Assembly: GCA_937912025.1 (NCBI GenBank)
Contig: CALDOZ010000046.1
Span: 1-27,785, forward strand
Direction: 5' to 3'
Origin: an uncultured Clostridia bacterium
GTDB lineage: Bacteria > Bacillota > Clostridia > Christensenellales > Borkfalkiaceae
DNA: 27,785 bases
Every line of letters starts with the position of its first letter. Position 1 is the first letter of the stretch. Positions 5,946 to 13,590 of the stretch are shown here, one piece after another. Under the pieces are notes generated by a model, which made no database searches, was not told where the DNA came from, and saw nothing but the letters and a program-made list of their open reading frames with translations. A program made the position numbers and the translations under genes.

Positions 5946-7715
5946 ATGAAAACTGTTGACGAAATTTTATTAAACGTTGAAAAACCGTCGCGTTATATTG
6001 GCGGTGAGTTTGGCGAACGTGAAATTAAACAAGAAAAATTTAATTATTGTATATGCTTTCCAGACGTTTATGAAGTAGCAATGTCTAACTTAGGTATACG
6101 CATCGTTCAAGAAGTTATAAATAACGTTGACGGTGCTATGTGCGATAGGTGTTTTGCGCCTTGGTACGATTTTGGTAGCGCTCTTAAAGAAAACGGCATA
6201 CCTTTATTTTCGCTTGACTTAAAAAAACCGCTTAAAGAATTTGATATGCTTGGTTTTTCGTTGCAGTATGAAATGAGTTATACCACCGTTTTATATATGC
6301 TTGATTTAGCAGGCATACCTTTATACGCTAAAGATAGGGGCGAAGATTTTCCTATAATTCAAGGAGGCGGACCTTGCGCCGTTAACCCCGAACCGCTTGC
6401 CGAGTTTTTCGATTTATTCGTTATTGGCGACGGTGAAGAGAGTATGGAAAGTCTTGCAAAATTAAAACTTTCTTGCCAAACTAAGGCGGAGTTTTTACAA
6501 AAAGCAACTAAAATTAAAGGCGTATACGTTCCGTCGCTTACTACGCCTAACTACGATGAAAATGGGCGTATAGTTTCATTTAAGGGCGCAAAAGTTGAAA
6601 AGGCGTTTTGTTTAGACCTTGAAAATGCAACGTTTCCGCATACTCAACCCGTTGCGAACGTCGAGGCTGTTCACGATAGAGCGGTAATTGAAGTTATGCG
6701 CGGTTGCTATCGTGGTTGTAGATTTTGTCAAGCAGGATTTATATACCGTCCGGTTAGAAAGCGTAGCGTTGAAAACTTAACTCAAACGGCATGCGACTTA
6801 ATTAGATTTACGGGGTTTGAAAGTTTAAGTATAAACAGTTTATCAACGGGCGATTATCCGCAACTAAAAGAACTTTTAACTTCGCTTAGCGGTAGTCTAC
6901 CGTCTAATACTCCGGTGTCGTTACCTTCGCTTAGAATTGATAGTTTTGAAGAGTATTACGCTACTCAAGCCAAAAAGAACAGTTTAACGTTTGCTCCCGA
7001 GGCGGGAACTCAGCGCTTGCGTGACGTTATAAATAAAGATATTAAAGAAGACGAAATTTTGTCGGGAATACAAAAAGCATTCAATCTTGGTTATTCGGCA
7101 ATCAAGTTGTATTTTATGATGGGGCTACCTACCGAAAGGGACGAAGACCTTGAAGGCATTTATAATATAGTAGATCAAATTAGAAAAGTTTATTCTCAAA
7201 ACCCTAAACGCCTTCGCGGATTAAGAATTAACGTTAGCGTGTCTACTTTTATTCCTAAACCGTTTACGCCGTTTCAATGGGAAAAGTTTGTTACGCGCGA
7301 AGAAGTTGAGCATAAACTTGAAGTTTTAAAAAAGCGTTTATTTATAAAAGGCGTAACTTTAAACTGGAACGATTACAACCTTTCTGAAATGGAAGTTTTG
7401 CTTGCTCGCGGTGATAGAAAAATGGCAAAAGTTCTTGAAAAAGCCTATAAAAAAGGTTGTTATTTCGATAGTTGGGGCGAGCGTTTTGATTACTTGAAAT
7501 GGATGGAAGCGTTTGTCGAGGCAGGCGTAGACAAAGAGCAATATAAGCGCGAATATAATAGCGATGAAATTCTTTGTTGGGATTTTATCGATATAGGCAT
7601 AACCAAAAACTTTTTACTTAAAGAACGTCAAAAAGCGCATAGCGGAGTATGTACGGGCGGTTGTCAAAGCGGTTGTAAAGGTTGCGGTCTTATGGGGAGA
7701 TGTGAAATAAAATGA
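5946..7715 (+). CDS. TIGR03960-type radical SAM protein with B12-binding-like N-terminal domain
   Basis: Radical SAM enzyme of unknown substrate, found throughout Clostridia beside a DUF2344 protein and RNase G. The N-terminal 240 residues resemble a cobalamin-binding-like domain; the 4Fe-4S motif GCYRGCRFCQ places cysteines at 254, 258 and 261; the barrel continues through LSINSLSTGDYPQL, FAPEAGTQRLRDVINK and FMMGLPTERDED. The tail has five further cysteines (CTGGCQSGCKGCG), probably a second cluster or zinc site. I begin at ATG 5946 (589 residues) rather than the GTG four codons earlier because homologues begin near MKTVDEILL. The 4-base overlap with the next gene indicates coupling. Roles in tRNA or ribosome modification have been suspected from its neighbours but are not proven. 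Confidence 0.88.
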   Translation: MKTVDEILLNVEKPSRYIGGEFGEREIKQEKFNYCICFPDVYEVAMSNLGIRIVQEVINNVDGAMCDRCFAPWYDFGSALKENGIPLFSLDLKKPLKEFDMLGFSLQYEMSYTTVLYMLDLAGIPLYAKDRGEDFPIIQGGGPCAVNPEPLAEFFDLFVIGDGEESMESLAKLKLSCQTKAEFLQKATKIKGVYVPSLTTPNYDENGRIVSFKGAKVEKAFCLDLENATFPHTQPVANVEAVHDRAVIEVMRGCYRGCRFCQAGFIYRPVRKRSVENLTQTACDLIRFTGFESLSINSLSTGDYPQLKELLTSLSGSLPSNTPVSLPSLRIDSFEEYYATQAKKNSLTFAPEAGTQRLRDVINKDIKEDEILSGIQKAFNLGYSAIKLYFMMGLPTERDEDLEGIYNIVDQIRKVYSQNPKRLRGLRINVSVSTFIPKPFTPFQWEKFVTREEVEHKLEVLKKRLFIKGVTLNWNDYNLSEMEVLLARGDRKMAKVLEKAYKKGCYFDSWGERFDYLKWMEAFVEAGVDKEQYKREYNSDEILCWDFIDIGITKNFLLKERQKAHSGVCTGGCQSGCKGCGLMGRCEIK

Positions 7716-8335
7716 TACTTATAAGATATTCAAAACTTTACGGCGCGGAGTTTATTTCGCATCTTGATACTTTGCGCCACTTAGGTAAAATTATTAGAAG
7801 AACGGGCATAAACGTTAAGTATTCGCAAGGATTTAATCCGCATATGCTTATTTATATGAGTTCGCCAATTCCACTTGGGCTTAAAAGCGAAAGTGAGTAT
7901 TGCGTTGTTGATACCGATTATAACGGCAATGATTTTAAAGAGTTATTCAACTCAAAAACGCCTAAAGGTATTAAGTGTGTTGAAGCGTACAACGTTAATA
8001 AAAAAGTAAACGTGGCGGCGGATATTACGAGCGCGATATATCATATAAAAGGCTTAAATTACTTTGACGTAAGCGAAGTTTTAAACGCAAAATCATTTAT
8101 TGTTCGTGATAAAAAGCAAGGCGAAAAAGAAGCGATTGATAAAATTATTAGCCTTAATTGGTATAACGACGTTTTAATTGCCGAGTTTAAGTTTGGAAAC
8201 GATAATTTACGTCCGGACGTATTCGTTGAAAAAATAATTGAGTTATACGGTGGTGAACACGTCTTGGTAGTAAAAAAAGATGTAAAATTTTTAAACGGTA
8301 AAAGTGTAGAAGAATATTTGGAGATACAAAAGTAA
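7712..8335 (+). CDS. DUF2344 (TIGR03936) radical SAM-associated protein
   Basis: Partner of the preceding radical SAM protein; in some genomes the two are one polypeptide. The 207-residue product shows the family hallmarks: IRYSKLYGAEFISHLDTLRHL at the N terminus, then RRTGINVKYSQGFNPHMLIYMSSPIPLGLKSESEY with the conserved QGFNPHP-like and PLGxxSxxEY motifs. It has no catalytic motif I can name. It overlaps the radical SAM stop by 4 bases and ends 2 bases before the RNase G gene, so the three are almost certainly one transcript. Confidence 0.9.
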   Translation: MILIRYSKLYGAEFISHLDTLRHLGKIIRRTGINVKYSQGFNPHMLIYMSSPIPLGLKSESEYCVVDTDYNGNDFKELFNSKTPKGIKCVEAYNVNKKVNVAADITSAIYHIKGLNYFDVSEVLNAKSFIVRDKKQGEKEAIDKIISLNWYNDVLIAEFKFGNDNLRPDVFVEKIIELYGGEHVLVVKKDVKFLNGKSVEEYLEIQK

Positions 8336-8337
8336 AT

Positions 8338-9828
8338 ATGTCTAAAAATATTTATTTTGACAAGGTGGGCGGAAACGTTATATGCGCCGTCGCTGAAGAC
8401 AAAAAACTTGTTGAATATCAACTTGAAAAGTGCAATAAAACGCAAATTGTAGGTAGTATTTTTAAAGGTAAAGTAAAAAACGTATTACCAGGAATGCAAG
8501 CGGCGTTTATTGATATTGGGCTTAATAAGAACGGTTATTTGTTCGTTAGCGATACCCTTGTAGATAAAACTGAACTTGAAGGTGGCGCGGTGTTGCCGTC
8601 CATTTTAAACTTGAAAGAAGGCGACGAAATTATGGTGCAAGCGGTCAAAGATCCCGTTGGCAGTAAGGGCGCGCGACTTACCACTAATATTTCGTTTGCA
8701 GGCAAATATTTAGTTTACGTTCCAGATTTTGAAATTAATACCGTTTCACGCAAAATAACTAATGAAAATTCCCGTGAAAAACTAGCAAAAACCGTAACTT
8801 CGTTAAAACGTAAATGCGGTGGTTACGTTGCAAGAACGGCATCTGAAAACGTAAAGCCGTCGCTACTTAAACAAGAAGCAAAAAAACTTAACGAGCAGTA
8901 CGAAGAAGTTTTAAAAAGTTTTAATACCGCTTCCGTTGGCGACGTTTTGTATTCTGACGGCGATATCGTAATGCGAATACTTCGTGACGTTGTAGGGACT
9001 GACGTAGATAAAATTATCGTTGCTGATATAGACATTTACGAAAGAATTAAAAGCCTACCTAAATCGCGTGACGACGTTAAGAAGAAAACCCAATTATTCT
9101 TGGAAAAAGTTGATGTTTTTAAGGCTTTTGGGCTTGATAAGGACGTTGAAAGTTTACTTCATAACCGCGTAGAACTTGAAAGTGGGGCGTATTTTATTAT
9201 TGATAAAACTGAGGCTCTTACTGTTATAGACGTAAACACGGGTAGTTACGTTGGAGAAGACGGGCTTGAACAAACGGTTTTTGAAACTAATATTTTATCG
9301 GCAATAGAAATAGCAAGACAAGTTAGACTACGCAATATTAGCGGTATTATCGTTTGCGATTTTATTGATATGGAAAGCGAAGAGCATAGACTTGCTCTCG
9401 TTGAGAAATTAAAAGAAGAACTTAGTAAAGATAGAGTAAAATGTAACGTTGTAGGAATGACGGGGCTTGGTCTTATAGAGTTTACAAGGCACAAAAAGCG
9501 TAAAGATTTATCGTCTAAACTCAACAAACCGTGTCCTTACTGTAAAGGCGAAGGAACAATACTTTCTAACGATTATATCGTTATGAAAATTCGCACTAGC
9601 ATATTAGATACTTTTCACGATGGTTATTCTTCGGTTATTATCGATTTAAACGTAGATATTTGCGATTATATTTTAAAAACTCAAGTTCTTGATAAAGACG
9701 TTAAAAAGTTTTTTGACGGTAAAAGGGTATATCTTATTCCGCATAAAACGTACCATCAAGAATTTTTCATTCTTAAAGGTAGTAACGACGCTATTTTAGA
9801 CCTTTCAGACAAAGCAATTTTACTGTAA
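8338..9828 (+). CDS. rng: Ribonuclease E/G family endoribonuclease
   Basis: Single-strand-specific endoribonuclease that processes rRNA and mRNA 5' ends. The 496-residue protein contains an S1 RNA-binding domain (about 38-120, IFKGKVKNVLPGMQAAFIDI), a 5'-sensor region, and the DNase I-like catalytic domain with magnesium ligands Asp298 (VIDVNTGSYVG) and Asp341 (IIVCDFIDM). A zinc-link motif CPYC (Cys399, Cys402) joins protomers in the family. The length matches RNase G rather than the long scaffold-bearing RNase E. In many Clostridia this cluster is followed by rplU and rpmA; here a terminator and an accessory islet come next, and those genes are absent from the window. Confidence 0.93.
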   Translation: MSKNIYFDKVGGNVICAVAEDKKLVEYQLEKCNKTQIVGSIFKGKVKNVLPGMQAAFIDIGLNKNGYLFVSDTLVDKTELEGGAVLPSILNLKEGDEIMVQAVKDPVGSKGARLTTNISFAGKYLVYVPDFEINTVSRKITNENSREKLAKTVTSLKRKCGGYVARTASENVKPSLLKQEAKKLNEQYEEVLKSFNTASVGDVLYSDGDIVMRILRDVVGTDVDKIIVADIDIYERIKSLPKSRDDVKKKTQLFLEKVDVFKAFGLDKDVESLLHNRVELESGAYFIIDKTEALTVIDVNTGSYVGEDGLEQTVFETNILSAIEIARQVRLRNISGIIVCDFIDMESEEHRLALVEKLKEELSKDRVKCNVVGMTGLGLIEFTRHKKRKDLSSKLNKPCPYCKGEGTILSNDYIVMKIRTSILDTFHDGYSSVIIDLNVDICDYILKTQVLDKDVKKFFDGKRVYLIPHKTYHQEFFILKGSNDAILDLSDKAILL

Positions 9829-9846
9829 TAATTATTTTTTTGTGTT

Positions 9847-9877
9847 AAACTCGACTTTTCATAGGTCGAGTTTTTTT
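9847..9877 (+). terminator. Rho-independent terminator after rng
   Basis: AAACTCGAC (9847-9855) pairs with GTCGAGTTT (9865-9873) around a 9-base loop, followed by a continuous T-run to 9877. It closes the radical SAM-RNase G operon and forms the left border of the accessory islet. Confidence 0.9.
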
Positions 9878-9894
9878 GTGTTGATAAAAATTTA

Positions 9895-9923
9895 TTGAAA
9901 AAACATTTAAAGTGTGATATACT
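9895..9923 (+). promoter_or_regulatory. Strong sigma-A promoter of the structured RNA / methyltransferase leader
   Basis: TTGAAA (9895-9900), exactly 17 bases, TATACT (9918-9923). The expected start, six to eight bases after the -10, falls at about 9929-9931, the first base of a 12-bp stem. This is among the best promoters in the window and gives the structure below a defined 5' end. Confidence 0.82.
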
Positions 9924-9928
9924 GATGA

Positions 9929-10126
9929 TGTCACACGAACTAAATATTTTGAGCAAGGCTAAACGAGGGAATATTATACCCTTTTTTTGACATACTCCCA
10001 TTATAGTAATTTGTTAAAAACGCAAATTCCAACAATGGGAGTGTTTAGTCATTGCTTTTGTTCGTGTGACAACGACGGGGTTTGCGTTTTATGTGCGTTA
10101 ACTTCGGTTGGCGCACTTTTTATTTT
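9929..10126 (+). ncRNA. Candidate structured RNA (~200 nt) in the leader of the methyltransferase operon
   Basis: The 5' end TGTCACACGAAC (9929-9940) is perfectly complementary to GTTCGTGTGACA (10060-10071). Inside, AGCAA (9952-9956) pairs with TTGCT (10052-10056) and CTAAAC (9959-9964) with GTTTAG (10043-10048), extending the closing stem past internal loops. Two branches sit on it: a small hairpin (AGGG 9966-9969 with CCCT 9979-9982) and a long arm (ACTCCCATT 9994-10002 with AATGGGAGT 10034-10042, capped by AATTTG 10008-10013 with CAAATT 10023-10028). This is a three-way junction. A UUCG-loop terminator follows. It has a promoter at its 5' end and no convincing coding frame. I do not recognise it as a known family: 6S RNA and SRP RNA were considered and fit poorly. 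It could be a free small RNA, a riboswitch-like attenuator, or an RNA partner of the downstream proteins. Confidence 0.62.
10093..10126 (+). terminator. UUCG-tetraloop terminator before the methyltransferase gene
   Basis: GTGCGTTAAC (10093-10102) pairs over ten positions, two of them G-U, with GTTGGCGCAC (10107-10116) around a C(UUCG)G tetraloop, followed by TTTTTATTTT. It lies 37 bases before the methyltransferase ATG and has no promoter after it that I can see, so read-through or controlled antitermination must supply the downstream genes unless a promoter is hidden. Confidence 0.88.
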
Positions 10127-10163
10127 ATAAATGGTGCGACTTTATGAAAAGGAGCACTTAGTA

Positions 10164-11294
10164 ATGTCAAAGAAAGATTTAATTGAGGCAAAAAAAAGCA
10201 AAAATGATGAATTTTACACACAACTTGTAGATATTGAAAAAGAATTAAAGCACTATAAAGAGCATTTTAAAAATAAAATTGTGTTTTGTAACTGCGACGA
10301 CCCTTTTGAAAGTAATTTTTTTAAATATTTTGCTATGAATTTTAATTTTTTAGGGCTTAAAAAATTGATTTGCACTTGCTATGCAACTTCGCCTGTTGCG
10401 TGGACTTATTTTTCGCTTTTAGATAATGAAAACATAGAAGTTTATAAAGAAGATAGTAAAAAGCCTTACAAAATAGAAATAACTGAAGTTCTTGATTATA
10501 ATGGTGACGGCGCGGTAGATTTAACAGACGTTGAATATCTTTTAAAAAACAAGAAAAACACGCTTTCAATTTTAAATGGCGACGGGGATTTTCGCTCCGC
10601 AGAGTGTATTGAACTTTTAAAACAAGCAGATATTATAGTTACAAATCCACCATTTTCGTTATTCCGTGAGTACGTTGCACAACTTATAGAATATAATAAG
10701 AAATTTATTATAATAGGTAATCAAAATGCAATAACTTATAAAGAAATTTTCCCATTATTGAAGAATAATCAAATATGGCTTGGAAATAGCATACATAGTG
10801 GAGATAGGGAATTTAGAATCCCCAACAATTATGAAGTAAGATCAAAGTCTTTAAGAATAGACGAAAGCGGAAATAGATACATTAGGGTTGTAGGTGTACG
10901 CTGGTACACAAATATAGACTACAAGGAAAGACATGAAAATTTAATTTTGTATAAAAGTTACAATCCTGAAGAATATCCAAAATACATTAATTATGATGCT
11001 ATAAATGTAGATAAAACTTGTGATATTCCGTTTGATTATGATGGTTGTATGGGCGTTCCGATTACTTTTTTAGATAAATACAATTCAGAACAATTTGAAA
11101 TTATTGGACAAGGGCAAGGAAATTTGTATAGAGAATTAACACTTAAAGGACTACCACAAAAATTTGTTGATGATTATTACAAATACGGTGGTAAAGGCTC
11201 TATTAAAGAAGACCACCCAGTGCTTGCTTATTATAATAAAGATGGTAGACCAGTTATTCCTTATATGAGAATAGTAATAAAAAGGAGAAAATAA
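10164..11294 (+). CDS. EcoRI-family adenine-specific DNA methyltransferase
   Basis: Transfers a methyl group from S-adenosylmethionine to N6 of adenine in DNA. The start region KKSKNDEFYTQ, DIEKELKHY and VFCNCDDPFESNFFKYF matches the M.EcoRI family closely; the catalytic motif is NPPF (residues 161-164), followed by IIIGNQNAITYKEIFPLLK. The 376-residue length is slightly above M.EcoRI. I use the ATG at 10164, with AAAAGGAG nine bases upstream, over an in-frame ATG at 10131 that sits right after the terminator. Codons here use far fewer ACG/AACGTT-type words than flanking genes, suggesting acquisition. The recognition site cannot be predicted from sequence. It ends one base before the DUF262-HNH gene, whose Shine-Dalgarno lies inside its last codons. 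Confidence 0.9.
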   Translation: MSKKDLIEAKKSKNDEFYTQLVDIEKELKHYKEHFKNKIVFCNCDDPFESNFFKYFAMNFNFLGLKKLICTCYATSPVAWTYFSLLDNENIEVYKEDSKKPYKIEITEVLDYNGDGAVDLTDVEYLLKNKKNTLSILNGDGDFRSAECIELLKQADIIVTNPPFSLFREYVAQLIEYNKKFIIIGNQNAITYKEIFPLLKNNQIWLGNSIHSGDREFRIPNNYEVRSKSLRIDESGNRYIRVVGVRWYTNIDYKERHENLILYKSYNPEEYPKYINYDAINVDKTCDIPFDYDGCMGVPITFLDKYNSEQFEIIGQGQGNLYRELTLKGLPQKFVDDYYKYGGKGSIKEDHPVLAYYNKDGRPVIPYMRIVIKRRK

Positions 11295-11295
11295 T

Positions 11296-12405
11296 ATGCA
11301 AATAGACTTACACGAAATAAAAATTAGAGATATTGTAAATGGTTATATTGATAGCCAAGAAAACGGAGTTGTTGGGTATGGTGGCAAACTTAATATTCGC
11401 CCTGCTTTTCAACGTGAATTTGTATATAAAGAAAAACAACGAAATGCTGTTATAGAAACAGTTGTTAAAGGCTTTCCTTTAAACGTAATGTACTGGGTTG
11501 AAGACAAAAACGGGAATTATGAACTTTTAGATGGTCAACAGCGTACAATTTCTATATGTCAATATGTAAACGGCGACTTTTCACTCAATAGCCGTGCTTT
11601 TCACAATCTTACTAAAACAGAGCAAGACGCTATTTTAGATTATGACCTTATGATTTATATTTGTAAGGGTAACGATAAGGAAAAACTTGATTGGTTTAAA
11701 ATAATAAATATTGCAGGCGTACAATTAAAAGAGCAAGAACTACGAAACGCTATTTATACGGGCGAGTGGCTATCTGATGCTAAAAGATATTTTTCTAAAA
11801 ATAATTGCGTTGCATACAATTTAGCAAATAAATATCTTAACGGTGAAGTAAATAGACAAGATTATTTAGAAACAGTTTTATCGTGGATTTCAGCAAAAGA
11901 AAACATAAAAATTGAAGATTATATGTCAATTCATCAACACGATAGTCATGCAACGCCGTTATGGCAATATTTTCAATCGGTTATAAATTGGGCACAAACA
12001 ATATTTCCTAAATATCGTAAAGAAATGAAAGGTCTAGCGTGGGGTATCCTTTATAATATATATGGCGACAAGGTATATAATCCGCAAGAATTAGAAACAA
12101 AAATAGTTGCTTTAATGCAAGATGACGACGTGACTAAACGCTCTGGAATTTATGAGTATTTACTTTCTGGTAATGAAAAATATTTAAATATTCGTGCTTT
12201 TACCGATAACGAAAAACGTCAAGTTTATGAAAAACAAAAGGGAATTTGTCCATATTGCGTTAAAGAAGGTCGAGAAAAAACGCATTTTGAGATTGACGAA
12301 ATGGAAGCCGACCACATAACGCCCTGGTGTGAAGGTGGTAAAACAAACGTTAATAATTGTCAATTACTTTGTAAAGAGCATAATAGAAGAAAATCAAGCA
12401 AATAA
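11296..12405 (+). CDS. DUF262 - HNH endonuclease protein (GmrSD-like)
   Basis: Predicted nuclease. Residues about 15-200 form a DUF262 domain with the signature LLDGQQRT (Asp79-Gly80-Gln81-Gln82-Arg83), the ParB/Srx-like nucleotide-handling motif of GmrS and related restriction proteins. The C-terminal 60 residues are an HNH nuclease: CPYC (318, 321), EADHITPWCEGG (Asp339, His340), NVNNCQLLC and CKEHN (Cys359, His362), with all HNH and zinc residues present. Known type IV GmrSD enzymes pair DUF262 with DUF1524; this one carries a classical HNH on a short chain of 369 residues. Coupled directly to a DNA methyltransferase, it is a reasonable restriction partner, though DUF262 proteins can also target modified DNA. 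Confidence 0.85.
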   Translation: MQIDLHEIKIRDIVNGYIDSQENGVVGYGGKLNIRPAFQREFVYKEKQRNAVIETVVKGFPLNVMYWVEDKNGNYELLDGQQRTISICQYVNGDFSLNSRAFHNLTKTEQDAILDYDLMIYICKGNDKEKLDWFKIINIAGVQLKEQELRNAIYTGEWLSDAKRYFSKNNCVAYNLANKYLNGEVNRQDYLETVLSWISAKENIKIEDYMSIHQHDSHATPLWQYFQSVINWAQTIFPKYRKEMKGLAWGILYNIYGDKVYNPQELETKIVALMQDDDVTKRSGIYEYLLSGNEKYLNIRAFTDNEKRQVYEKQKGICPYCVKEGREKTHFEIDEMEADHITPWCEGGKTNVNNCQLLCKEHNRRKSSK

Positions 12406-12414
12406 ATAGCAACA

Positions 12415-12450
12415 AAAAAGGAAGAGCAACGAGTGTTGCTCTTCCTTTTT
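12415..12450. terminator. 16-bp bidirectional terminator at the islet's right border
   Basis: Arms 12415-12430 and 12435-12450 pair perfectly around a GAGT loop, with an A-run at the 5' side and a T-run at the 3' side (GGAAGAGCAAC core). It therefore works in both directions, ending the DUF262-HNH transcript (plus) and the glycerol-phosphate operon (minus), whose last stop is at 12486. Confidence 0.92.
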
Positions 12451-12485
12451 CTAAGAAAATTAAATGGAATAAGTGAGTGGTTTAA

Positions 12486-13589
12486 TTAAAAATATTTGTC
12501 CATAATAAGCGGTGTTACAGCGCTTGTTAATCCAAGTTCGTTAATAAACGTTAAAATAGTGTAACGGTCGCGTACTGTGTAGGCGTTTTTAATCATATCA
12601 AGCATAACTTCTTCGCGTACGCCAATTTGAGAAAATTTGGTAGGACATCCCATTTTTTCAAGCATATATTTTACGTCGTCTACTTTTGGTAACTCTTTTA
12701 CAAGTTCAAAAACTTTATCGTTATTTTCAAACTCGACGTTGTTATTTTTTAAGTAATTATAAAGTTCAATAGAAATAAGCGTTCCAATAGCAACTTTTAT
12801 TCCGTGCGCTGGAATTGGCTCACCCCTACGAACAAAGTCCATTTCTAAGTAGTGCGACATATGATGTTCACTTCCGCTTGCAGGACGTGAATTTCCACAT
12901 TCCGCCATAGAAAGTCCGGCAGTTAATAACGCGTCCATAAGTTTAGCAACTGCATCTGGCTTATATTGTGTAAGGTCTTCAAACGCGTTAACACAATCTA
13001 AACGCGCTTTTTCCATAAGGTTATACGCCGTTTGGTTTATTTCTTCCCCTTTTAAAATGTTAGCGAGTTTCCAGTCCGTCATACAAGTAAATTTACCCAT
13101 AATATCGCCAAACCCAGCCGCCGTCATAATTTTAGGCGCGGTAGTAATAATATCAAGGTCAACTAAAATGTCGTTAGGCATTTTAACAACGTCGGTAACC
13201 TTAACGCCCTTTCGCATAATAGCCGAGCCTTTTGATAAATACCCGTCCATACTAGCGGCGGTTGCTAAACAACCGCAAGGAATATTAAGAGTAGTTCCAA
13301 CAAATTTACATACGTCGTTTAAACTTCCGCTACCAACGGCAAGAACGTAATCAGAGTTTTGGCTCGCTTTAATAACGCCATCAATAACTTCTTCGTTAGG
13401 AACAAGGTCTTTATCGTTAAATTCAAGATACACCGTGTCTTTAGCGTAATTTTTAATTTGATTTAATATATTTTTAGCGTAAACAGCAGTGTTTACGTCG
13501 CAAAAAACGGTTACAGTTTTACCTTTTATGCTTTCAAAAAATATAGGAAAGCCTAAATTTTCTTTTTTGTATTCAATATTAACTTGCAT
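12486..13589 (-). CDS. sn-Glycerol-1-phosphate dehydrogenase (AraM/EgsA family)
   Basis: Interconverts dihydroxyacetone phosphate and sn-glycerol-1-phosphate with NAD(P)H. The 367-residue protein has the NAD site GSGSLND (86-92), ASMDG (substrate/cofactor region, Asp115), GFGDIMGK with metal ligand Asp162, and ASGSEHHMSHYLEM and PIPAHGIKVAIGT, which supply the histidine ligands (His242 or 243, and His262). This pattern separates it from ordinary glycerol dehydrogenases. In Bacillus the AraM enzyme feeds an archaeal-type prenylglyceryl lipid; here it is the last gene of an operon oxidising the opposite enantiomer, G3P. The start has GAGAGG 6-7 bases upstream and lies one base after the phosphatase stop. 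Confidence 0.85.
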   Translation of the reverse strand: MQVNIEYKKENLGFPIFFESIKGKTVTVFCDVNTAVYAKNILNQIKNYAKDTVYLEFNDKDLVPNEEVIDGVIKASQNSDYVLAVGSGSLNDVCKFVGTTLNIPCGCLATAASMDGYLSKGSAIMRKGVKVTDVVKMPNDILVDLDIITTAPKIMTAAGFGDIMGKFTCMTDWKLANILKGEEINQTAYNLMEKARLDCVNAFEDLTQYKPDAVAKLMDALLTAGLSMAECGNSRPASGSEHHMSHYLEMDFVRRGEPIPAHGIKVAIGTLISIELYNYLKNNNVEFENNDKVFELVKELPKVDDVKYMLEKMGCPTKFSQIGVREEVMLDMIKNAYTVRDRYTILTFINELGLTSAVTPLIMDKYF

Positions 13590-13590
13590 A

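Noticed and set aside
9925..9990. 21-codon ATG frame (MMSHELNILSKAKRGN and on) in the RNA as a leader peptide
   Set aside because: Its ATGs fall at or before the predicted transcription start, and there is no ribosome binding site.
9929..10071. 6S RNA or SRP RNA as identity of the structured leader
   Set aside because: 6S RNA needs a large central bubble with unpaired bases on both strands; here the 3' side of the junction has none. SRP RNA's conserved tetraloop and asymmetric loop are not seen.
10131..10163. Upstream ATG start for the methyltransferase
   Set aside because: It lies a few bases after the terminator with no ribosome site, while the ATG at 10164 has AAAAGGAG at ideal distance and matches the family's N terminus.
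9929..12405. Retron or CRISPR-like system
   Set aside because: No reverse transcriptase, no cas-like gene and no regularly spaced repeats are present.
12486..13589. Plain glycerol dehydrogenase (GldA)
   Set aside because: The ASGSEHHMSHYLEM and AHGIKVAIGT blocks match the sn-glycerol-1-phosphate dehydrogenase/AraM group better.
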